From 1162T-S-0a-05 sp050299435 (GTDB taxonomy: Bacteria > Pseudomonadota > Gammaproteobacteria > Pseudomonadales > Cellvibrionaceae): a stretch of DNA of 64,000 nucleotides. The notes beneath the pieces are model-generated. The model made no database searches. It worked only from the letters and a program-made list of their open reading frames with translations, and had not been told where the DNA came from. The translations under genes were made by a program, and so were the position numbers. Location of the stretch: the NCBI GenBank assembly GCA_050299435.1, contig JBNKVX010000004.1, positions 1 to 64,000 on the forward strand, read 5' to 3'. This document shows positions 1 to 8,996 of this stretch, one piece after another (position 1 is the stretch's first letter; each line of letters begins with the position of its first letter).

Positions 1-135
1 TTTCATTACTATGAACAGGGTGGTCATGGTTTTGGCATGTATCCGAAAGTAACAACAAGCACCGGTTGGTTTGATGCTTTTGTTAGCTGGATCAAAATGC
101 ATGGGATGCTAGAACCCAAGGAAAATAAAAATTGA
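1..135 (+). CDS. C-terminal end of an alpha/beta-hydrolase (esterase-like), partial
   Basis: An open frame enters from the left edge and ends at TGA 133-135, giving 44 residues. The tail contains GGHGFGMYPK followed by a Trp/Phe-rich helix (TGWFDAFVSWIKMHG). A His in an HGFG context just before a C-terminal amphipathic helix is typical of the catalytic His of BD-FAE/acetyl-xylan-esterase-like alpha/beta hydrolases. The nucleophile and acid residues lie outside the window, so substrate cannot be judged. Confidence 0.6.
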   Translation, partial: FHYYEQGGHGFGMYPKVTTSTGWFDAFVSWIKMHGMLEPKENKN

Positions 136-148
136 GGGGATTGGTGCT

Positions 149-184
149 ATGAAGCATAAGTCAGAGTTTGTCAAAAAAGTTTAA
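149..184 (+). CDS. 11-codon micro-ORF abutting the next gene
   Basis: ATG at 149 is preceded by a GAGGGG Shine-Dalgarno-like run at about 134-139 and encodes MKHKSEFVKKV, ending in TAA at 182-184. The stop is followed at once by the ATG of the next gene (TAAATG), which has no ribosome-binding site of its own. This is the arrangement expected for translational coupling or a leader peptide. Translation is inferred, not shown; the frame is short enough to arise by chance. Confidence 0.3.
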   Translation: MKHKSEFVKKV

Positions 185-694
185 ATGCCTTTCACTCCAT
201 TTCACATGGGCCCGGGAATACTGGTAAAAAGTATTTTGCAGGGGAGTTTTAGTCTGCTGGTGTTTGGCTGGGCTCAAATTGTTATGGACATACAACCACT
301 GGTGGTTCTAATTACCGGCGAGGGCCACCTTCATGGATTTACCCACACTTATATAGGCGCAACTTTAATCGCAATATTTTCCGCACTTAGTGGTAAATAC
401 CTTTCAGAGTGGGGTCTTAAAATTATCGGGGCTCATACTATAAGTATAAAATGGCCGATTGCTTTTATTAGCGCTTTTATAGGTAGTTTCAGCCACGTTC
501 TACTCGATAGCATTATGCATAGCGACATACAGCCATTTTTCCCATTCTCACTCGACAATAAGCTTTTGAATTTAGTTTCGGTGACAACGCTTCACAAAAT
601 ATGCTTATATACTGGCTTGATAGGCGCACTGGTGTATTTTGGCTTAAATTGGTTTCTAAAGAAAAATTCCAAAAACAATCATGAGTCCGTCTAA
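185..694 (+). CDS. YdjM-like integral membrane protein (putative metal-dependent hydrolase family)
   Basis: This 169-residue hydrophobic protein has about four membrane segments. Conserved-looking polar motifs lie between them: MPFTPFHMGPG at the N-terminus, HLHGFTHT near residue 50, and SHVLLDSIMHSD near residue 105. His/Asp clusters in a small membrane protein of this shape are the hallmark of the YdjM/DUF457 group, annotated as LexA-regulated inner-membrane putative hydrolases. No enzymatic activity is established for this branch. The start abuts the stop of a micro-ORF, and the 3' end overlaps the following L,D-transpeptidase gene by 14 bp, suggesting co-transcription. Confidence 0.55.
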   Translation: MPFTPFHMGPGILVKSILQGSFSLLVFGWAQIVMDIQPLVVLITGEGHLHGFTHTYIGATLIAIFSALSGKYLSEWGLKIIGAHTISIKWPIAFISAFIGSFSHVLLDSIMHSDIQPFFPFSLDNKLLNLVSVTTLHKICLYTGLIGALVYFGLNWFLKKNSKNNHESV

Positions 695-1400
695 ATCTAT
701 AATTTTTTTTCTTCTTTTATTGATTACCAATTCTGGAATTTCAGCAGAAATACCTACGAGTGCGAGATCGGAAGCGTCAATTGCCAAAGTTAAACCTGAG
801 TTAATATTTCAGTTAAAACGGGCTGGCCTTGAATACGGCAGCCCCATCTATATAAGAATATTTAAGAAATCCTCAGAGCTAGAACTGTGGGTGAAGAATG
901 GAGAAAAGTACGAACTGTTTAAAATATATGAAATCTGCAGATTTTCCGGGAAATTAGGCCCAAAGACTAAAGTAGGAGACAATCAAGCACCCGAAGGCTT
1001 CTATTTTGTTAAACCCGCTAATTTGAATCCATGGAGTTCGTTCCATCTCTCATTTAATCTTGGTTATCCAAATAGCTATGAGCGTTACCATGGGTATACT
1101 GGCAGTGCGCTAATGGTTCATGGGAAATGTGTGTCTGTCGGGTGCTACGCCATGACGAACCGATATATAAATGAAATATACGCAATGGCGCATGGGGCAT
1201 TTGAGTCGGGGCAACCCTTTTTCCGGGTGCATGCATTTCCTTTCCGCATGGAAAACGATACATTGGAAAAATATAAATCACATAAATGGTACGCGTTCTG
1301 GCAAAACCTAAAAGAAGGGTACGACTTATTTTCCAAGAGTCAGATTCCCCCCAATGTTAACGTTGAAAATGGTAGATATGTTTTTAGTGACGGCGCTTGA
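681..1400 (+). CDS. YafK-type L,D-transpeptidase family protein (exported)
   Basis: The protein has 239 residues with a Sec signal peptide at about 1-22 (hydrophobic FFLLLLITNSGISA). The YkuD-fold catalytic signature is visible as MVHGKCVSVGCYAMTN, with the catalytic Cys in SVGCYAMT and the upstream His in VHG. The PEGFYFVKP segment before it is typical of the YafK/ErfK group. E. coli YafK (DpaA/LdtF) removes Braun lipoprotein from peptidoglycan rather than cross-linking it, so a periplasmic murein-modifying role is likely. The gene overlaps the preceding membrane protein gene by 14 bp. Confidence 0.75.
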   Translation: MSPSKSIIFFLLLLITNSGISAEIPTSARSEASIAKVKPELIFQLKRAGLEYGSPIYIRIFKKSSELELWVKNGEKYELFKIYEICRFSGKLGPKTKVGDNQAPEGFYFVKPANLNPWSSFHLSFNLGYPNSYERYHGYTGSALMVHGKCVSVGCYAMTNRYINEIYAMAHGAFESGQPFFRVHAFPFRMENDTLEKYKSHKWYAFWQNLKEGYDLFSKSQIPPNVNVENGRYVFSDGA

Positions 1401-1502
1401 AGCTAACTAATTACGATTAAAACAAACGAAAACCAATGTAAGAGAAGAACATAAGGTATTCCCATCAGTAACTCGTTCTCAAAAAGTGTGCGGTAAATAC
1501 AT

Positions 1503-1997
1503 ATGAAAATTTTTATTTTAACGGTGCTCAACATAAGCCTTCTAGTTTCCTGCTCTACAAATGCGAGTTACGAAGATGTTGCGGGCATCGAGTTTGAGGA
1601 ATTAAAAGTCCTTAAAAAGGTCATGCCGAGATATAGGAGTAAGTATTATTCGCATGGGATCGAAGGTTATTCCATCGTTGAATTTACTGTTAACGAAAAA
1701 GGAAGGGTTCAGGACGCCAAAATTGTTTATTCGGAACCTAGCGGACTTTTTGAAACAGACGTTTTGAAATCCACCGAAAAGTGGCGGTATAAGCCGAGAA
1801 TTGTTAATGGCAAAGCCACAAAGGTAGAAAAAGTGAGCACCTACATACAGTTCTGTATATCAGGGGACGGTGAACATAATCCAAATGCGAATCGGGTCTG
1901 CCAAGACAAAGAATATTTCTTTGAAGTTCTCGAAAAATACGGCGTTAAGCTAGATTCAATATCGGATGAGTTTAATCAGAAATTACGCGATATGTAG
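1503..1997 (+). CDS. Lipoprotein with a TonB C-terminal-like domain
   Basis: The 164-residue product begins with a lipoprotein signal (LLVSCS, lipobox Cys 17). Residues about 35-115 follow the TonB C-terminal pattern: P.Y...Y...GIEGYSIVEFTVNEKGRVQDAKIVYSEPSGLFETDVLKSTEKWRYKP in broken form. There is no Pro-rich linker or N-terminal membrane anchor as in a true TonB, so this looks like one of the stand-alone energy-transducer-like lipoproteins. Its partner is unknown. A C-terminal region with a Cys pair (CISGDGEH...RVCQD) is not explained by the TonB fold. Confidence 0.65.
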   Translation: MKIFILTVLNISLLVSCSTNASYEDVAGIEFEELKVLKKVMPRYRSKYYSHGIEGYSIVEFTVNEKGRVQDAKIVYSEPSGLFETDVLKSTEKWRYKPRIVNGKATKVEKVSTYIQFCISGDGEHNPNANRVCQDKEYFFEVLEKYGVKLDSISDEFNQKLRDM

Positions 1998-2220
1998 AGT
2001 TAGGGAAGCAGTTTTGAGTTGTTGGCTGTCAATAGAATCAGCCTTTCTTGAGTCCTATGAGACGGTAACTACCGATTCCCAAAATCTTCGCAAACCTGGA
2101 AACAGCATTAAAAATCAATAATATAGACATCTTGGCGTAGTACTGACGTCGTTCTGGCGTAACGGAAATCAGTAATACTCGGGTATTTTTGGCTCTCCAA
2201 TTTACCCGAGGAAGAGAACC

Positions 2221-2877
2221 ATGGAAATGAAAGCAAAATCTTCGTTAATCAGAAAACTACGCACCGAACGCCTTTGGTCACAGGAACATCTGGCCAAAAT
2301 TAGTGGGCTTGGACTACGAACAATTCAACGTCTGGAGTCTCGCGGAAGTGGCTCTAATGAGTCCATCATGGCACTGGCTTCTGTGTTTGAGGTTGATCCA
2401 GAAAGCCTGGTGTGGCGTGACGGTAGTTATCAAACCTACAGACACAGGCAATGGGGTACAGCCAGCTTGATGGGCCTGTTTATATTGGCGATTATCATCA
2501 TTGTTGTTCATGATGTGACACAGATCCTTCCCTCAGCCGCTATTGGGGTTCTTTTTGGTATTCTCACTATTGTTGCCGTTACTTTTAGCTCGATGACTAT
2601 TGAGGTTAATGAAAGTGAAGTGAGTTGGTTTTTCGGCCCCGGTATTTTTAGGAAGCGTATTTTGCTGGAGGAAATTGGGGGCTGTTCAAAAGTGAAGAAT
2701 CCAATTTGGATGGGCCTTGGTATTCACGCCTTTGGTACTGGCTGGATTTATAATGTGTCAGGGCTGCTGGGAATCCAAATTGAGCTAAAGAGCGGTTCGT
2801 TCATTCGCCTTGGCACAGATCAACCAAATTATCTGCTACAAGCTATTGAGGATGCGAAAGATAATTCTGAGAATTAA
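2221..2877 (+). CDS. Membrane-anchored XRE-family transcriptional regulator
   Basis: The 218-residue protein combines an N-terminal Cro/C1-type helix-turn-helix at about residues 8-62 (LRTERLWSQEHLAKISGLGLRTIQRLE) with two adjacent membrane segments at about 80-120 and a C-terminal beta-rich cytoplasmic tail. HTH plus membrane anchor suggests a one-component regulator that stays at the inner membrane, but the signal and targets are unknown. A GAGGAAGAGAACC stretch just upstream gives a good ribosome-binding site for ATG 2221. Two TGGCGTA repeats 22 bp apart (2133 and 2155) lie in the 5' region and could be operators. Confidence 0.7.
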   Translation: MEMKAKSSLIRKLRTERLWSQEHLAKISGLGLRTIQRLESRGSGSNESIMALASVFEVDPESLVWRDGSYQTYRHRQWGTASLMGLFILAIIIIVVHDVTQILPSAAIGVLFGILTIVAVTFSSMTIEVNESEVSWFFGPGIFRKRILLEEIGGCSKVKNPIWMGLGIHAFGTGWIYNVSGLLGIQIELKSGSFIRLGTDQPNYLLQAIEDAKDNSEN

Positions 2878-2908
2878 ACGAGAGGAAGAGTTAATTACCT
2901 TTATTGAA

Positions 2909-3568
2909 TTATTTGGTAATGATTGCTGCCCTCTTCCATTTCCCCTTTAATTTGCAATAGCGGTAGCTTCCTTCACCTGTATTGCCGTCTTTGTCCACAA
3001 CAGTCACAGCCAAGTCACGGCAGGTGACTGTATCGATAAGGAAAGGTGCGCTTGATACTATAATTCCTGTGCGTGATGTCTGCTGGTTATGCCAACTATG
3101 AGGCGTATTTGACTCAGCACTTTCCAACGCAGAAGCTATGTGGTGCTTGAGAAAGTCTTTGTCGGATTCGGCCAGCTCTCTTATTAAGCTACTGGTTATT
3201 TCCCATTTTCCATTTTTATTGCATAAGTCGAACGTATATTTTTCAGGTCGGTTACTGGCGCCACCAAAATGAAAAGACATTTTCCGACACAAGGTTTCAT
3301 TGATGTTGTATGTGAGTTTTGAAACGATTTCCACCTGAATTTTTCCGTCTTTAGATTCCCAGGTCACGTAGGTTTTGTCGGGCGCATTTGCGAGAGCGAG
3401 ACCAATTTCTGTTTTTAACGACTTAATATCCTTGCCATCCATGTCAGATAGAATGCTATCTTTCAAAATGGACAATCCTGCTGCACCGACATTTGTCGAA
3501 TACAGGACAATAATTGTCAACCATACCGCATAATAATTACGGCCCAAAATCCGCTCAATAAAAAACAT
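2909..3568 (-). CDS. Exported protein with two 17-kDa-antigen-like repeats
   Basis: The start at 3568 is preferred over the in-frame ATG at 3589 because AGGAGA sits just upstream of it. A hydrophobic segment follows (AVWLTIIVLYSTNVGA), consistent with a signal peptide. Two homologous blocks of about 70 residues follow. Each has a Trp, a variable strand region, a TLCRKM/TVTCRDL Cys motif, then YTFDLCNKNGKWE or YRYCKLKGKWK. This is the Cys pattern of the 17-kDa surface antigen family (PF16998-like), here apparently duplicated. A periplasmic or outer-membrane location is likely; function is unknown. Confidence 0.55.
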   Translation of the reverse strand: MFFIERILGRNYYAVWLTIIVLYSTNVGAAGLSILKDSILSDMDGKDIKSLKTEIGLALANAPDKTYVTWESKDGKIQVEIVSKLTYNINETLCRKMSFHFGGASNRPEKYTFDLCNKNGKWEITSSLIRELAESDKDFLKHHIASALESAESNTPHSWHNQQTSRTGIIVSSAPFLIDTVTCRDLAVTVVDKDGNTGEGSYRYCKLKGKWKRAAIITK

Positions 3569-3601
3569 ATTTCGTCTCCTGTAAAACATGTTTAATGGTT
3601 A

Positions 3602-3949
3602 CTATCCTGAATTAAGAGACGCCAGGTAACTCGAACCATATATTTCGATAAAGCTTTGCTGAGCCGTCGCTACTGCCAGAGCCAACACTAGACCAGTAAA
3701 AAGCAGACCAACAAATGCCAGTAATACAGAAACCAGCCTGGAACTTTTTCGGCCCGGCTTCATGTCGCCATAACCCACGGTAGTCGCAGTAATAAATGCG
3801 AAATACAGAGAATCACCGAAAGACCATTTTTCTGTTCTTTTTATTATCAGCGCGAGTATAACAATTATGAAAATGAAAAATAGGAACAATGGATATACCA
3901 TTAGCAAACCCTTAAAGAACTTATGCACAAAAAGCCAAGTAAACTCCAT
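3602..3949 (-). CDS. Two-TM potassium channel (ion transport 2 type)
   Basis: The start at 3949 (ATG) is chosen because a GAGG motif lies 8 nt upstream; an upstream TTG at 3973 is less likely. The 115-residue protein has a first membrane helix (LLMVYPLFLFFIFIIVILALII), a pore helix, the selectivity filter TTVGYGD, and a second helix (VLLAFVGLLFTGLVLALAVATA). The filter is the K+ channel consensus. No RCK/TrkA regulatory domain is attached, so this is a minimal KcsA-like tetrameric channel. It lies 33 nt upstream-to-downstream of the exported antigen-like gene and may be co-transcribed with it. Confidence 0.75.
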   Translation of the reverse strand: MEFTWLFVHKFFKGLLMVYPLFLFFIFIIVILALIIKRTEKWSFGDSLYFAFITATTVGYGDMKPGRKSSRLVSVLLAFVGLLFTGLVLALAVATAQQSFIEIYGSSYLASLNSG

Positions 3950-4092
3950 GTTTGCGACCTCGGTTTGTCTCAAGAATCACAGTTTATCGTCATACGCAAA
4001 TGAAAACCATACGGTGAATCTTATCCACTTGATTTGACTTTGACGGCGGCAGTATCATGCATACTACCGATAGCAACTGGAATGATCGAGAA

Positions 4093-4683
4093 ATGAGCAG
4101 GATTATTTTAACTATTTCGTTTTTTATCTTTATGTCAGCTTGCAGTAGCGCCACCTTAAAGACTAATACCAACGTGTATACGCATGCACCCTTCGCTACT
4201 TTCACGACCTTTGCGTGGCAGGATTTCAAAAATGACGGTTCTGTTCCAGAAGCTTCACAGTTACTCATTCGTTCACAAATACAAAAAGAACTCGTGAAAA
4301 ATGGATATACGATGGTACCGAAGGAAGAAGCAGACTTTCTGGTTCGCTCAATCGTTAACATAGGAAATGCCAGCCAAACCAGCGGCCCCACAACAAAAAA
4401 AGAATTCACCGAACGTCGGATAGGCATTGACCGTCAAGGGCAATTCATCAACGTAGAGCAATTCAAGCAACGCCAAGAACTGGAAAAGCAACAAATCCAG
4501 ATTCTTGAGACTGGTACTTTGATGATTGACTATCTGGATGCAAGAACTGAAAAACTTTTAGTGCGATCGATAGCACAGAAAGTCCTTCCAGAAAACCCTG
4601 TTGATAAGCAAACTCAAAAGACTCGCGTACTGAAAGTGGTTTCAGATCTTGTAAATGAATTTCCGCCCGAGAATTCACGATGA
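4093..4683 (+). CDS. DUF4136-type lipoprotein
   Basis: Starting at ATG 4093 gives a compact lipoprotein signal (MSRIILTISFFIFMSAC, lipobox Cys 17). An upstream in-frame ATG at 4057 would add 12 polar residues before the signal, which is less likely. The mature part (YTHAPFATFTTFAWQDF near the N-terminus, LVRSIVNIG in the middle, GTLMIDYLDARTEKLLVRSIAQ near the C-terminus) follows the DUF4136 pattern of small envelope lipoproteins of unknown function. The 3' end overlaps the convergent RND pump gene by 9 bp. Confidence 0.65.
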   Translation: MSRIILTISFFIFMSACSSATLKTNTNVYTHAPFATFTTFAWQDFKNDGSVPEASQLLIRSQIQKELVKNGYTMVPKEEADFLVRSIVNIGNASQTSGPTTKKEFTERRIGIDRQGQFINVEQFKQRQELEKQQIQILETGTLMIDYLDARTEKLLVRSIAQKVLPENPVDKQTQKTRVLKVVSDLVNEFPPENSR

Positions 4684-7600
4684 TAGAGCTGATACATCCT
4701 GTGTTTTTTGTGCTTTAAACAAGGCCGCGTAGGCGGTAGGCACAAAACCCAGGGTCAATGCCGTTGCACCAAGCAAGCCAAAAATTATTGCGATTGCCAT
4801 GGGTTCCCACATCACACCCCCACCCAACCACAAAGGTATCATTCCCAGCACGGTTGTGGCGGTAGTTAACAATACCGGTCGCAAGCGTCTGCGCGCAGCT
4901 TCTTCGATTGCTGCGGCCACATCCAGCCCGTTCTCTTCCTGCTCGATTTGAATGCGATCAATCAATACGATTGCATTGTTTATCACAATCCCCGCTAGCG
5001 AAATGATACCCAGAATCGTCATAAAACCCAGATAGGATTTGCCAACAATCAAACCAAATACAACACCGATTATTCCAAGCGGTATTGTCATAAGAATGAT
5101 TAGGGTTTTACGATAATTATTAAATTGAACAATCAATAGCAACAAAATAATCATCGCTGCGATAGGTAATTTTTCTGATATAGATTGATTCGCTTTGCCA
5201 GACGATTCAGCTTCACCACCAAACTCCCAAGAAAAATCTTTTGGCCAGCTCTGGCTTTCAGTGGTTAACCAGGTTGTGAGCAAAGCATTTACTTGAGTTG
5301 CTGTGTAACCGCTTTTCAGATCCGCAAATATAGAAACACTGGGTACTCGGTTGCGCCGATGAATAATGGCAGATTCCCACTGCAACTGGGGCTTGCCCAG
5401 TTGACCGGCAGGTACGCTTGTTTGAGAATTTTGCGCGAAAACGTTAATTGATGTGGGCAACAAAGTACCGTTAACAAACTCTCGTTCTGCTCTTAGAATA
5501 ACTGGCAAGGTGATATCACCCTCGCGGTACTCTGATACCTTGACGCCACTCAAGCTAGTGCGAAGTGATTGTGCAACATCAATATTGGATATACCCAATC
5601 TGCTTGCGGTTACTTCGTCGATATCAATGTACAGTTTTTTGGTTTGACGACCCCAGTCGTCAGAAATGTTTTTTGTACCGGATATATTTTGTAACTGTGA
5701 TTTTACATTTTCACGTAACTGCAAAAGCGTGTTTTTATTTGGCCCTGCAATACGAATTTCAATGGGGTGCAGGATGGGCACGCCCATATCCAGCTTTCTC
5801 ACAGATGCTGTGACGTCTACAAAATTTTCATACAAATGAGCTTCTATTTTTGGAATAAGCTCGTTAACAATTTCGCCATTAGAGGCATTTACAACAAAAA
5901 AAGCATAATTCGGGCTGGCCAATTTTGCTGAGTGGTTCAAAACATAGCGGGGACCGCCGTTACCTATATAACTAATCCAGTTAACAATGCCCGGCTTGTT
6001 TTCACCTTCAAGTAAATCATTTAAATACAATTCGAGCTGACTTACTGTAGATTCTGTTTTGCTTATAGGTGTCCCAATGGGCAACTCCAATTCAATTTTA
6101 AAATTGGGATCTTCTGATGGCGGGAAAAATACCGTTGGAATAAATCGAAAACCAAATATTGCAAGCATAAAAAGACTAAACATGATAAGCAGTGTCAAAT
6201 ACTTTTTATTTAGCATATGCGCAAGCAATACTGCGTAGATATTTTCTATTTTGGTGAAAATTCCTTGCTGTTCACTAGATTTTTTAATTTTAAGAAAGAC
6301 GCTGGCAAACAGCGGGATCATTGTAATCGCCAAAACCCAGGACGTGAGCAACGCGATGGTAACAACTTTAAAAATAGGCGCGGTGTATTCGCCGGTGGAC
6401 GACTCGGCCAAATAAATAGGAAGAAAAGCGGCAGCTGTTGTAAGCGATGAAATGAGCAAAGGAATTTTTAATTCCATTGCCGATGCATACGCTGCATTGT
6501 ATCCACTTTGGCCTTCTTCCATGCGCGTGATGGTGCTTTCTGACATTACAATCGCATTATCTACAAGCATGCCGAGTGCAATCATCAGGGCCGCTAGGGA
6601 AACTTGATCTAGCCCGATTTTAAAATAATTCATTAAAGTGATCGTAGCGAAAATGGTTACGGGTATAAGCGACGCCACAACAAGGCCTGTTCTCAAGCCG
6701 AGCGTTAACAACATAGTAAATGTCACAACTGCGATGGCCTGCAAGAGGTTTGTCACAAACGATTGAATGGTTTTTGTAACAAGGTAAGGTTGAAAGGCAA
6801 CAATTTCAAAGCGGTAACCCCACGGGTATATTTCCTGAAGATCTGATAACAATGCTTGTGTTTGCTTGCCCAAATCTACAACATTACCGCCCTCGGTCAC
6901 GGATATGGCGAGGCTTAGGGAGCGTTGGCCGTTGGTGTGCACCAGTGTACGTGGAGGGTCGGTGTAGTCACGATAAACAGTTGCAATGTCTTCCATGGGA
7001 ATAACACGTTTTGAACCGGGAATGGGGATATACGTTTCACGAAGCGCCAGCACAGAATCGAGATCACCACTAGGCTCTACCGAGATGATTTCGTCATGGG
7101 TAATGATTTCACCACCAGAGGTAATAATATTTTTGTTTTGTAAATATTGCGCAAGATAAGCTGGAGATAATCCATACTCTACGAGCTTGCTGTTATTGTA
7201 TTCCACGTAAATACGTTCTTCCTGGGCGCCATAAATATCGACTTTTGCCACCAGCGGCAAAAGTAATAATTTATTCCGTACCTCATCGGCGACGTCCCGT
7301 GTTTCTGCCAGGCTAAACCCTTCACCAATGATTGAAACAACTATTCCGAATACATCGCCAAAATCGTCGTTAACTTCTGATGGGTAAGCATCGTCGGGAA
7401 GTTCAACTTGTGCAGCTTCAACTTTTCTTCTCAATTTATCCCAAATGGGTCTTAGTTCAGAATAAGACTCTTTGATATTTACATTGATGATGGATATACC
7501 GGATTTGGATTGACTAACAATGCTATCCAGTTCGGGTAATTCCTGGATTTTCTTTTCCAGTTTGTCCGTTACCAGCAGTTCAACACGTTCAGGAGTGGCA

Positions 7601-7761
7601 CCCGGCAAGCGTGTAATAACCTGAGCAGTTCGGATTTTAAAACCTGGATCCTGAGCTCTGGGAATATCAAAAAAAGCAGCAATTCCCGAGAAAAAAATGA
7701 CAATAATTACCAGCCAGGTTACCTGACGTTTTGCCATGGCAAATCCGGTTATATTGGTCAT
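4675..7761 (-). CDS. RND efflux permease (HAE1/NFE-like family)
   Basis: At 1028 residues the length fits an AcrB-type RND transporter. The N-terminal segment MAKRQVTWLVIIVIFFSGIAAF is TM1, and PRAQDPGFKIRTAQVITRLPGATPE is the conserved start of the porter domain. TM4 carries ALGMLVDNAIVMSES, where AcrB has the Asp-Asp proton-relay pair; here it is Asp-Asn. TM10 has GIVINNAIVLID and lacks the Lys found in AcrB. It exports unknown substrates through the periplasm together with the adaptor encoded 2 nt upstream. No TolC-like outer-membrane factor gene is adjacent, so a distant one must be shared. Confidence 0.85.
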   Translation of the reverse strand: MTNITGFAMAKRQVTWLVIIVIFFSGIAAFFDIPRAQDPGFKIRTAQVITRLPGATPERVELLVTDKLEKKIQELPELDSIVSQSKSGISIINVNIKESYSELRPIWDKLRRKVEAAQVELPDDAYPSEVNDDFGDVFGIVVSIIGEGFSLAETRDVADEVRNKLLLLPLVAKVDIYGAQEERIYVEYNNSKLVEYGLSPAYLAQYLQNKNIITSGGEIITHDEIISVEPSGDLDSVLALRETYIPIPGSKRVIPMEDIATVYRDYTDPPRTLVHTNGQRSLSLAISVTEGGNVVDLGKQTQALLSDLQEIYPWGYRFEIVAFQPYLVTKTIQSFVTNLLQAIAVVTFTMLLTLGLRTGLVVASLIPVTIFATITLMNYFKIGLDQVSLAALMIALGMLVDNAIVMSESTITRMEEGQSGYNAAYASAMELKIPLLISSLTTAAAFLPIYLAESSTGEYTAPIFKVVTIALLTSWVLAITMIPLFASVFLKIKKSSEQQGIFTKIENIYAVLLAHMLNKKYLTLLIMFSLFMLAIFGFRFIPTVFFPPSEDPNFKIELELPIGTPISKTESTVSQLELYLNDLLEGENKPGIVNWISYIGNGGPRYVLNHSAKLASPNYAFFVVNASNGEIVNELIPKIEAHLYENFVDVTASVRKLDMGVPILHPIEIRIAGPNKNTLLQLRENVKSQLQNISGTKNISDDWGRQTKKLYIDIDEVTASRLGISNIDVAQSLRTSLSGVKVSEYREGDITLPVILRAEREFVNGTLLPTSINVFAQNSQTSVPAGQLGKPQLQWESAIIHRRNRVPSVSIFADLKSGYTATQVNALLTTWLTTESQSWPKDFSWEFGGEAESSGKANQSISEKLPIAAMIILLLLIVQFNNYRKTLIILMTIPLGIIGVVFGLIVGKSYLGFMTILGIISLAGIVINNAIVLIDRIQIEQEENGLDVAAAIEEAARRRLRPVLLTTATTVLGMIPLWLGGGVMWEPMAIAIIFGLLGATALTLGFVPTAYAALFKAQKTQDVSALSS

Positions 7762-7763
7762 GG

Positions 7764-8873
7764 CTACTGTTCCTTGTCCAGCAATCGAACCTCCAAACCC
7801 TCATAAATTTGCGAAAGCCCGGCGGTAATCACTTTTTCCCCTGGTTTTAGCCCAGAAATAATTTCTACTTCGTTGACCGTAAAAACACCTGTTTTAACTT
7901 CGCGCTTATGCACCAGCCCTGAATCACCATCAGCAGACGATTCGTAAACATAAACAAATGTACCACTGTCATCTTTACCAATGGCAACCAGCGGCACCCA
8001 AACATTGTTGCTGATTTTTGAGAATGAAAACTGAAAGCCGACTTCTGCAGCCATACCAGGGCGCAACAAACGCTCCTGATTGTCCAATTGGACGGTAACG
8101 GGATAACCGGCATTAGTAGCACTATTACTAATTTCTGAAACTGTGCCGGAAAATTTTCGCTCGCCCAAGCTAGCAAATTGCACTGTCACTGAATCCAGCG
8201 CCTGAACAGATGAAATAACGGATTCTGGAATGGTAACCTCAACTTCAATAATGTTGCCGCAATTCATGGTCACGATGGGCTGGCCCGCACTGATATTTTC
8301 ATTCAGGGCAGAGTGAACATCAGAGACCACACAGCCATCTGCTGGCGATTCAAGTCGGGAATAAGCAAGTTGCTGCTTGCTAAAATCCAGCGCCCCCTTG
8401 GCCTGATCTTTTTGGGCTAGAGCCTGTTCGTAATTGGTTTGGGCATTCTCAAATTCTACAAGCGAGAGCAATTGTCTTTTGTATAAATTCTGAACACGTA
8501 AAAACTGGGATTTGTAATTTTCTGCTAGTAATGAAGCTTTGCGAAACGCTGCCTCATCGGTTTGTACTTTAATTTTTAGATCCGTGTCATTCAGGCCAGC
8601 TATTAGAGTGCCGCTATCTACACGCATTCCCACTTTTGCAGGAAACTCGATTATCGCCCCTCCTGTTCGAAAACTTAGAACAGAGCTCAGCGCCGCTTGG
8701 GAGCTACCGGCAAATTTCCTGAGAATTTCTCCATCCGAAAGGCGGGCATCGCTTACGCGAACCGGGCGTATACGTTTCTCAAGAGTGGGTTTTTCAGCGG
8801 AATCACAAGAAATCAACCCAAAACTCAAGGCGATCAGCAAACTTACAGATTTGACAAGCCGGGACAGTTTCAT
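7764..8873 (-). CDS. RND periplasmic adaptor subunit (HlyD/MFP family lipoprotein)
   Basis: The 369-residue protein begins with a lipoprotein signal (LLIALSFGLISCDS). It has the membrane-fusion-protein layout: a lipoyl-like half motif (GGAIIEFPAKVGMRVDSGTLIAGLND), a coiled-coil hairpin at about 95-160, the second lipoyl half (SRLESPADGCVVSDVH), then beta-barrel and membrane-proximal domains ending in SGLKPGEKVITAGLSQIYEGLEV. It is the first gene of a two-gene operon with the RND permease 2 nt downstream and should link the inner-membrane pump to an outer-membrane channel. Confidence 0.88.
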   Translation of the reverse strand: MKLSRLVKSVSLLIALSFGLISCDSAEKPTLEKRIRPVRVSDARLSDGEILRKFAGSSQAALSSVLSFRTGGAIIEFPAKVGMRVDSGTLIAGLNDTDLKIKVQTDEAAFRKASLLAENYKSQFLRVQNLYKRQLLSLVEFENAQTNYEQALAQKDQAKGALDFSKQQLAYSRLESPADGCVVSDVHSALNENISAGQPIVTMNCGNIIEVEVTIPESVISSVQALDSVTVQFASLGERKFSGTVSEISNSATNAGYPVTVQLDNQERLLRPGMAAEVGFQFSFSKISNNVWVPLVAIGKDDSGTFVYVYESSADGDSGLVHKREVKTGVFTVNEVEIISGLKPGEKVITAGLSQIYEGLEVRLLDKEQ

Positions 8874-8996
8874 GACAAATTTCCATTTTAGTTTTATATT
8901 GCTTAAAGCAGGGCTTAATAAATTCGAGCATAATCATTCTTAATGACGAAAACAAGAATGGGAGCAGGAGAATAGAAGGCCGCATTCTGGAAAGCT

